Part shown: piece after piece, positions 1 to 10,753 of the stretch
How the letters are laid out: each line of letters opens with the position of its first letter
Numbering within the stretch: the stretch's first letter is position 1
Source of the DNA: Burkholderiales bacterium
GTDB lineage: Bacteria; Pseudomonadota; Gammaproteobacteria; Burkholderiales; Burkholderiaceae_C
Length of the DNA stretch: 10,753 bases
Direction of reading: 5' to 3'
NCBI GenBank assembly: GCA_006227785.1
Contig: SBFU01000449.1
Location: 1-10,753, forward strand
Made by a program: the position numbers and the translations under genes
Notes under the pieces: generated by a model
Told to the model about the DNA's origin: nothing
Database searches by the model: none
What the model saw: only the letters and a program-made list of their open reading frames with translations

Positions 1-1925
1 ACGGGTGCGCCGCTGTCCTCGATGTACAGCGCGATGCGGTCGGCCGGATAGGCCGGGTCCAGTGGGACATAGCCGCCGCCGGCCTTCTGAATGGCCAGTG
101 CACCGACCAGCAGGTCCAGCGAGCGTCGCGTGTACAGGCCGACCAGGGTGCCAGGCCGAACTCCCATGGTCGCCAACTGGTGGGCCACCTGGTTGGCGCG
201 GCGGTTGAGCTCGTGGTAGCTCAGGCTTTCGCCTTCGAACACCACCGCGGTGGCATCGGGCGTACGCCGGACCTGCTGTTCGAAGAACTGGTGCACGCAG
301 GTCTGGCGCTCGTAGTCGCAACGGGTGTTGTTCCAGTCATACAGCACGCGCTGTCGTTCGGTGGCCGACATGAGTGTCAGCTTGCCCAAAGCCACGGAGG
401 CTGCATCGGCGGCCGTCAGGGCTTCGGCCACGCGTTGCAGGCGCTGGGCCAGTTCCTGGGCCGCAGCCTCGGGAAGGCGTCCGGCGTCGAACCAGAGGGT
501 GGGACCGTGGGTGCCGGACAGGGCCACAGTGAGCGCGCAGCCTTCGATGGCACCGGCCTCTTCGTTGACGCCGACCTGCGGCACGCTCAGCGAACGGATG
601 GTGGGGTCGCGCAGCACCAGATCGAGTGCAAAGGCCGGGTGCCGCCGCACGGCCTCCAGTGCCGTGGTCAGCTGGCGCTCAAAGTCGCCGAACAGGGCGT
701 CGTTGCCCGCAGACAGCCGAAGTGGCACCCAGGATGAAAAATAGCCGGGCAAACGAGGGGCACCGCTTGCGCGCCAGGCCAGGTCCAGGCTGGCGCGTCC
801 GCTGATGCGGGCGGCCCAGGCCGCCACCACGCTGGCCAGCCGTGAGCCGTCCAGGCTGGCAGGCAGGGCCAGGCGGACCGGACGCAGATCAGGTTGCCTG
901 CCACCGGCGGCCACCGATGGCAGCTCCACCGGTTCGGGTGCCTGCAGGCAGCGCCGCCACGCCGCTTCACCGGCGACCACGCGGGCCAGGGTTTCGGTCA
1001 GCTGCTGGCCCGATTCGGCATCCGGCAGCGCCAGGCGGTCACCTGGCTTGGCCAGGGTGGTCGGGCAGACGGCCTGACCGCTCATGTCGCGCAGGCCGGT
1101 CAAGCGCACGGCTGTCGATCCGGTGCCCACCACCAGACCGCCCATGGTTGCCTCGACCACCTGACCTGGCGGAACCGCTGTCGCATCGGTTTCCAGCGTG
1201 GCCGAACCGACAGCCAGCACACGGCCACCGATCTCGAGCTTGGGCACGCACAGTGGGTTCCAGTAGCTGCCATGGTCCAGCGCGGCGATCAGGGCCAACA
1301 CGTCCTGGGCCGGACGGGCCAGATCGATGCGGGCGGCCGCGGCCGGGCGATCCAGCCTGGCGTGGTAACTGCGCTGGCTCAGGTCCTGTGGGCGTCGCTG
1401 GAGCTGGCCGCCCTGCAGGTCGGCCAGCAGCTCGCCGAAGCTCTCGATGGCCGCTTCGTAACAGCGGGTGTTGAGCGTCAGCGCTGTTTCGTGGGGTGCC
1501 AGGTCGAACAGCTTCTGCTTGAGGATGTCGCCTTCGTCGATGCCACCCTGCATCAGGTGCCAGGTCACCCCGTGCTGCTTTTCACGACCCAGGATGGCCC
1601 AGACCGGTGCATTCAGGCCGGCATGGCGCGGCAGCGGGCCGTCGTGGAAGTTGATCGCGCCTTCGCGGGCCTTGTCGATCAGGGCCTGGTCGATCACCGA
1701 CAGGTTGGCGATGCTCATCAGCCAGTCAAAGTCGACGTCGGTCAGCCGGCTGGCGAGGTCGGGCCCGGGCTTCTCAATGCGCAGACCCAGGCCTTGCGCC
1801 CATTGGCGGATGTCGGCGTTGCGCGTAACCACGGCGTTGATGCTGTTGCCACCCTGGCGCACCAGTTCGGCGCACTGGATCAGCAAGGATTCGTTTCCAA
1901 CGAGGACGCAGGAGAAGAGGCTCAT
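1..1925 (-). CDS. NRPS starter module, N-terminal part: formyltransferase-like domain, condensation remnant, adenylation domain (cut by window edge)
   Basis: Reading is open and continuous from ATG at 1925 to base 1 (641 codons), with no stop when checked codon by codon. Residues 1-185 resemble the formyl-tetrahydrofolate-dependent formyltransferase fold of Fmt, PurN and ArnA: INFHDGPLP carries Asn92 and His94, and GGIDEGD carries Asp130, the expected catalytic triad. Residues about 190-285 fit the small formyltransferase C-terminal domain. Residues about 300-535 resemble only part of a condensation domain and lack HHxxxDG; they end in the usual WNNT linker. An adenylation domain starts near 545, with LSYHEL at 568-573 and core IQKAGGGYVPLDP at 612-624, then is cut, so its amino acid cannot be predicted. 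A starter module carrying a formyltransferase is known in linear gramicidin synthetase LgrA. Whether formate or another one-carbon group is added is inference. GGAG (1932-1935) lies 6 nt before the ATG. It follows the glycosyltransferase by 38 bp and is probably cotranscribed with it. Confidence 0.9.
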   Translation of the reverse strand, partial: MSLFSCVLVGNESLLIQCAELVRQGGNSINAVVTRNADIRQWAQGLGLRIEKPGPDLASRLTDVDFDWLMSIANLSVIDQALIDKAREGAINFHDGPLPRHAGLNAPVWAILGREKQHGVTWHLMQGGIDEGDILKQKLFDLAPHETALTLNTRCYEAAIESFGELLADLQGGQLQRRPQDLSQRSYHARLDRPAAAARIDLARPAQDVLALIAALDHGSYWNPLCVPKLEIGGRVLAVGSATLETDATAVPPGQVVEATMGGLVVGTGSTAVRLTGLRDMSGQAVCPTTLAKPGDRLALPDAESGQQLTETLARVVAGEAAWRRCLQAPEPVELPSVAAGGRQPDLRPVRLALPASLDGSRLASVVAAWAARISGRASLDLAWRASGAPRLPGYFSSWVPLRLSAGNDALFGDFERQLTTALEAVRRHPAFALDLVLRDPTIRSLSVPQVGVNEEAGAIEGCALTVALSGTHGPTLWFDAGRLPEAAAQELAQRLQRVAEALTAADAASVALGKLTLMSATERQRVLYDWNNTRCDYERQTCVHQFFEQQVRRTPDATAVVFEGESLSYHELNRRANQVAHQLATMGVRPGTLVGLYTRRSLDLLVGALAIQKAGGGYVPLDPAYPADRIALYIEDSGAP

Positions 1926-1931
1926 GGGACG

Positions 1932-1935
1932 CTCC
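1932..1935 (-). promoter_or_regulatory. Ribosome binding site of the NRPS gene
   Basis: The minus strand reads GGAG at these positions, 6 nt before the ATG at 1925. The whole gap to the glycosyltransferase stop is 38 bp and shows no terminator hairpin. Confidence 0.55.
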
Positions 1936-1963
1936 GGGAACAAAGGTATGGTGTGCTGGCGTT

Positions 1964-2949
1964 TCAGAGGCGCTGAGAGGCCGGGCCTGTGCCCAATTGC
2001 CGGTGCCAGGCGCTGCGCAGGGCATGCCGCCACATGTCCGACAGGTAGTGGGCCGGGCCACCCCGCTGTTTGCCGGTTACCAGGCGCAGCTTGAAGATCA
2101 GGGCGCCGACGGTGTACCCCAGCGTAGCGGCGGCAGCGTAGACCAGGCCATGATTTTTGACAAAGTAGCGCATGCGGGAATCGAACCAGTACTCGGGTGT
2201 GCGCCGCCAGGTCTTCATGCCGGTCGATACCGAGCCGATGTGCATCACCCGGCTGGCCGGCACGTAGTGTGAGGTCCAGCCCAGTGCAAGGGCGCGTCGG
2301 CTCAGGTCGGTTTCCTCGAAGTACAGGAAGAAGTGCTCGTCGAAGCCGCCGGTCTGCACAAATACCTGATGGCGGATCATCAGGCTGGCGCCGGCCACCC
2401 AGTCCACCTCGGTGTCGCCGGCGGGCTCCGGCATGGACAGGATGTGGCGCCGCAGCAGGCGAGAGATCGGACCCGTGGCGGCGCCGCTTTCGAGCTCGCT
2501 CAGGATCGTCGGAAACCGGAAGGCCGTGCGGTGGTAGCTGCCATCTTCGCCATGCACACGGCTGCCCGCGAAACCGGCTTTGGGGTGACGCCCCATGAAA
2601 TCTGCCAGCGCCCGTATGGCACCAGGCTCGGGCACCGCATCCGGGTTCAGAATGTAGACGTAGTCAGGGTCCGAGCCATCAGGGAGCCCGAGCTTGACGC
2701 CGAAGTTGTTGCCGGCTCCATAGCCACCGTTGTGGCTCGCCTGCACCACGCGGACACGTTCCCAGCCACGGGCAGCCACAGCTTCGGAAATTTTTTCCAT
2801 GGAACCGTCGCCGGACGCGTTGTCCACCACGGTGATGGCCCCGGCCATGCCTTCCATCTCACGCAGGGCGCCTTCCACAGCGCGAAGGGCCAGGTCCGGT
2901 GTTCGGTAGTTCAGCACCACCGTGAGCACGCGAGGTGATGCGGGTGTGG

Positions 2950-2953
<4 letters not shown>
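1964..2953 (-). CDS. Family 2 glycosyltransferase, rhamnosyltransferase (WbbL)-like
   Basis: This encodes a 329-residue GT-A enzyme expected to transfer a sugar from a nucleotide-sugar donor on the cytoplasmic face of the membrane. Seen: TVVLNY near the N-terminus, VVDNAS at 42-47, NGGYGAGNN at 75-83, ILNPDA at 101-106 (NPD in the DxD metal/donor position), and GGFDEHFFLYFEETDL at 202-217 with the acidic EETD expected at the catalytic base. This GGFDE-FFLYFEE-D pattern is typical of WbbL-like rhamnosyltransferases, but the donor is not proven. Residues 270-288 are hydrophobic and may associate with the membrane. A longer reading from 2986 adds 11 residues. I chose the ATG at 2953 because it overlaps the PKS stop as ATGA (2953-2950), it places the conserved N-terminal strand near the start, and no Shine-Dalgarno is needed if translation is coupled. 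It may decorate the NRPS/PKS product or act in neighbouring polysaccharide synthesis; the coupling favours the former weakly. Confidence 0.9.
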
Positions 2954-9383
<6,430 letters not shown>

Positions 9384-9387
<4 letters not shown>

Positions 9388-9443
9388 ACGGGCCTCTGGC
9401 AATGGATTCCCGGCGGTGTCCTCCCTCGACCCGGGTAAACCAT
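9384..9443 (-). CDS. Possible 19-codon upstream ORF (leader) overlapping the PKS start
   Basis: ATG at 9443 opens a reading of 19 codons (MVYPGRGRTPPGIHCQRPV) that ends at TGA 9386-9384. That stop overlaps the proposed PKS GTG as GTGA, the same geometry as the downstream ATGA junction. There is only a weak GAG 5 nt before its ATG. ORFs this short arise easily by chance, and the peptide is not recognisable. It is recorded because the overlap could couple PKS translation to a leader. Confidence 0.2.
9393..9397 (-). promoter_or_regulatory. Ribosome binding site deciding the PKS GTG start
   Basis: The minus strand reads AGAGG here, 5 nt before GTG at 9387. The stronger GGGAGGA at 9419-9425 lies 16 nt before the alternative TTG at 9402, too far to serve it normally. 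The choice of start remains uncertain by five codons. Confidence 0.45.
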
Positions 9444-9447
9444 TATT
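9442..9447 (-). promoter_or_regulatory. Candidate -10 element before the PKS gene
   Basis: AATAAT on the minus strand matches TATAAT at five of six positions. The best upstream hexamer at 19 bp spacing is GCAACA, only three of six to TTGACA. A sigma-70 promoter inside the 93-bp ATPase-PKS gap is therefore possible but weak; read-through from the ATPase gene is equally likely. ACCCGGGT at 9429-9436 is a perfect 8-bp palindrome in the same gap, of unknown meaning. Confidence 0.2.
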
Positions 9448-9480
9448 ACTCAGCCGTGTGTCGGATTGTTGCGCGGTAAA

Positions 9481-10395
9481 TCACGCTTTCGGGGGAGGCA
9501 GGCTGTCCTTGAACTGGCTATCCTTGAACTGGCTGTCTCCAAACTGGCTGTCGCCTGTCTGGCTGTTCTGGAAATTGATGTCGCCCAGCACACCGTACTG
9601 GCTGCGGTCCCGGATCACATCGTCGATGACGTGGACGTCGATCAGGCGGGCTTCCGCTGCATAGCCATACACCAGCGCCATGTCGCACAGGATATTGATG
9701 CTGCGAGGCACACCCTTGGCCGCACGGGCAATCTTGGCGGTGGCCAAGGGCGTGAACAGTTGCCGCTCCCGCCCCGCCACCTTGAGGCGGTGGTCGATGT
9801 AATCGCCCACTTCCACCGTGTTCAGCGGTGGAATGAAAAAGTCGGCGGCCACGCGCTGGGCAAACTGCTGCAGTTCAGGGCGCTTGAGAAGGTCCCGCAA
9901 CTGGGGCTGGCCCACCAGAATGACCTGCAGCAGCTGGTCCTTGTCGGCGTTGATGTTGGAAAGCATGCGCAGCGACTCCATGGCCGGCGCACTCAGGTTC
10001 TGGGCTTCGTCGACGATCAGCACCACCCGCCGGCCCTTGCCGTACTCGCTGATCAGGAAGCGCTGGAAGGCGTCATACCGCGCCACCGGTGACAGGCCGT
10101 CATACGGCTGGCCGAAAGCCAGCATGATCCATTCGGTCAGGTCGGCCAGGTCGGGGTGGGTGTTGGTCACCAGCCCCACCGACACGCCTTCGCCCAACTC
10201 GTTGAGCAGGCGACGGATCAGTGTGGTCTTTCCGCAACCAATGTCGCCGCAAATGACAGTGAAACCGGCCCGGTTGTGCAGCGCGTACTCCAGCATGCTG
10301 TACGCCAGCGCGTGCCGCTTGCCCATATACAGAAAATCGGGGTCGGGCTGGATGGAGAAGGGCTTCTCCTTCAGGCCGTAGAAGGCTTCGTACAC
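9481..10395 (-). CDS. ExeA/GspA-family AAA ATPase of exopolysaccharide or secretion-locus type
   Basis: This 304-residue cytoplasmic AAA+ ATPase has Walker A GDIGCGKT at 50-57, Walker B VVLIVDEAQ at 124-132, sensor segment ILVGQPQ at 159-165, and Arg181 in QQFAQRV, where family members place a finger arginine. The N-terminus MYEAFYGLKEKPFSIQPDP matches the conserved opening of ExeA-like ATPases, which include type II secretion ExeA, MSHA MshM and the ATPase of exosortase/PEP-CTERM exopolysaccharide loci. Its client here is unknown; no peptidoglycan-binding or transmembrane segment is visible. I chose GTG at 10395 over TTG at 10401 because it gives exactly the family N-terminus and has AGGA 9 nt upstream, versus 3 nt for the TTG. 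The last about 25 residues are a low-complexity DSQFK-type repeat tail coded by 15-bp DNA repeats. It is divergent from the polysaccharide gene at 10546 and leads the operon-like set with the PKS. Confidence 0.9.
   Translation of the reverse strand: MYEAFYGLKEKPFSIQPDPDFLYMGKRHALAYSMLEYALHNRAGFTVICGDIGCGKTTLIRRLLNELGEGVSVGLVTNTHPDLADLTEWIMLAFGQPYDGLSPVARYDAFQRFLISEYGKGRRVVLIVDEAQNLSAPAMESLRMLSNINADKDQLLQVILVGQPQLRDLLKRPELQQFAQRVAADFFIPPLNTVEVGDYIDHRLKVAGRERQLFTPLATAKIARAAKGVPRSINILCDMALVYGYAAEARLIDVHVIDDVIRDRSQYGVLGDINFQNSQTGDSQFGDSQFKDSQFKDSLPPPKA
9501..9575. repeat. 15-bp tandem repeat in the 3' end of the ATPase gene
   Basis: Five adjacent 15-bp units begin at 9501, 9516, 9531, 9546 and 9561, each opening with GGCT on the plus strand. 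Units 1 and 2 differ at one base; unit 3 differs from unit 1 at four, unit 4 at six, and unit 5 is also diverged. On the coding strand they give pentapeptides of the type DSQFK, DSQFG and NSQTG. The identity gradient suggests recent duplication at the stop-codon end. Confidence 0.85.
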
Positions 10396-10404
10396 TGTCA
10401 AGAA

Positions 10405-10408
10405 TCCT
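10405..10408 (-). promoter_or_regulatory. Ribosome binding site deciding the ATPase GTG start
   Basis: The minus strand reads AGGA here, 9 nt before GTG at 10395 and only 3 nt before the in-frame TTG at 10401. Normal spacing therefore favours the GTG. Confidence 0.5.
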
Positions 10409-10426
10409 GTTTACCCTGAGCCAAGT

Positions 10427-10437
10427 CAGATAATCTG
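10427..10437. repeat. 11-bp palindrome, possible operator
   Basis: CAGAT-A-ATCTG is a perfect inverted repeat in the divergent promoter region. Five-base arms could bind a dimeric regulator, but the repeat is short enough to be chance and no second copy was noticed in the gap. Confidence 0.25.
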
Positions 10438-10530
10438 TGCAAGACTTTGCCGGTTTTGGGGAGCATAGCGGCACATTATGCGTTCAGCGGCATACAGGAT
10501 GCATGGCTGTATATAGCATCTGCAAAGAAA

Positions 10531-10537
10531 GAGGAGG
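10531..10537 (+). promoter_or_regulatory. Strong ribosome binding site of the Alg14/PssD-like gene
   Basis: GAGGAGG lies 8 nt before the ATG at 10546. It is the best Shine-Dalgarno in the window and fixes the start of the truncated rightward gene. Confidence 0.8.
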
Positions 10538-10545
10538 CTTGCTGT

Positions 10546-10753
10546 ATGAATCGGCGCAAGATTTTGGCGGTTTCAAGTGGAGGGGGTCATTGGGTAGAGT
10601 TGTTGCGCCTGCAAAAGGCCTTTGTCGGTCACGACGTAGAGTACTTAACGGTTCGCGCCGATTACCGCGACGATGTCCGTGGGGAGAAGTTTCATCTAGT
10701 CAACGACGCCACAAGCTGGAATCTGTGGGGCTCCCTCATCCTGATGCTGCGTA
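10546..10753 (+). CDS. Alg14/PssD/EpsF-like polysaccharide glycosyltransferase subunit, N-terminal 69 codons
   Basis: The first 69 residues are present and the reading runs off the right edge. ILAVSSGGGHWVELLRL (6-22) is the glycine-rich GGGH loop that opens Alg14-type proteins and the N-terminal half of MurG-like GT-B enzymes. The following GHDVEYLTVRADY and FHLVNDATSWN match bacterial exopolysaccharide members of this family. In characterised cases (PssD, Cps14F, yeast Alg14) this protein pairs with a catalytic partner (PssE, Cps14G, Alg13) to add a sugar to a lipid-linked precursor at the inner membrane, so a partner gene may lie just beyond the window. G+C is about 54% by my count (113 of 208) and rare-type codons such as TTA and CTA occur, unlike the leftward genes. 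It is probably the first gene of a rightward polysaccharide operon. Confidence 0.8.
   Translation, partial: MNRRKILAVSSGGGHWVELLRLQKAFVGHDVEYLTVRADYRDDVRGEKFHLVNDATSWNLWGSLILMLR

Larger units (their letters stand above)
10396..10545. promoter_or_regulatory. Divergent intergenic region, presumed promoters in both directions
   Basis: This 150-bp gap separates the leftward ATPase gene from the rightward polysaccharide gene and is visibly richer in A+T than the coding DNA to its left. Candidate -10 elements for the rightward gene are TATATA at 10510-10515 and CATTAT at 10474-10479; neither has a good -35 at proper spacing. CAGATAATCTG at 10427-10437 is a perfect 5-1-5 inverted repeat about 30 bp before the ATPase start, a possible operator. 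No ops/RfaH element was found. Confidence 0.4.

Noticed and set aside
894..1976. A 360-codon plus-strand open frame, and another at 180-737, over the NRPS
   Set aside because: Both lie antisense to the continuous NRPS reading frame, which shows formyltransferase and adenylation motifs. They have no domain of their own.
9388..9402. PKS start at TTG 9402
   Set aside because: It has no Shine-Dalgarno at normal spacing, whereas GTG 9387 has AGAGG 5 nt upstream. The difference is only five residues and not settled.
9429..9436. ACCCGGGT palindrome as part of a terminator after the ATPase gene
   Set aside because: There is no longer stem and no run of T on the minus strand after it, so it does not look like an intrinsic terminator.
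9501..9575. Short direct repeats considered as a CRISPR array
   Set aside because: The 15-bp units are contiguous with no spacers, lie in frame inside the ATPase gene and keep the coding frame.

Overview
This is a GC-rich window, about 65% G+C over most of its length by hand counts of sample lines. It most likely comes from the chromosome of a proteobacterium; I infer beta or gamma from the ExeA/GspA-type ATPase and the Alg14/PssD-type glycosyltransferase, but the sequence does not fix the genus. Almost all of it is one leftward (minus-strand) gene set. In transcription order this is an ExeA-like AAA ATPase (10395-9481), a one-module type I polyketide synthase with its own thioesterase (9387-2950), a family-2 glycosyltransferase (2953-1964), and the first 641 codons of a nonribosomal peptide synthetase that leaves the window at base 1. 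Gaps are 93 bp, a 4-bp ATGA overlap, and 38 bp. No convincing terminator lies between the genes, so a single operon is plausible.

The chemistry can be partly read from the domains. The NRPS opens with a formyltransferase-like domain that keeps the Asn-His-Asp catalytic residues. A condensation-like remnant without the HHxxxDG active site follows, then an adenylation domain cut by the window edge. This looks like a starter module that could cap its first amino acid with a one-carbon group. The PKS is KS-AT-KR-DH-ACP-TE. The dehydratase does not precede the ketoreductase and appears to sit inside the KR, ahead of its C-terminal tail. The terminal thioesterase makes this PKS a likely last station, so assembly-line order (NRPS first, PKS last) would be the reverse of gene order. 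The glycosyltransferase between them is translationally coupled to the PKS, which suggests, without proving it, that the product or a partner surface polymer is glycosylated.

At the right edge a 150-bp, comparatively AT-rich divergent intergenic region separates this set from a rightward gene starting at 10546. That gene encodes the N-terminus of an Alg14/PssD/EpsF-type polysaccharide glycosyltransferase subunit. Its G+C is about 54% by my count, clearly below the leftward genes. The ATPase and this gene are both of kinds commonly seen in exopolysaccharide loci, so the window seems to sit at a junction between an exopolysaccharide cluster and a hybrid NRPS-PKS cluster.

Smaller points are four to five copies of a 15-bp tandem repeat coding the ATPase tail, a 19-codon upstream ORF ending in a GTGA overlap with the chosen PKS start, non-ATG starts on both the ATPase and the PKS, and an 11-bp palindrome in the divergent promoter region. 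I saw no tRNA, rRNA, CRISPR array or insertion sequence. No stretch over 300 bp lacks a gene.
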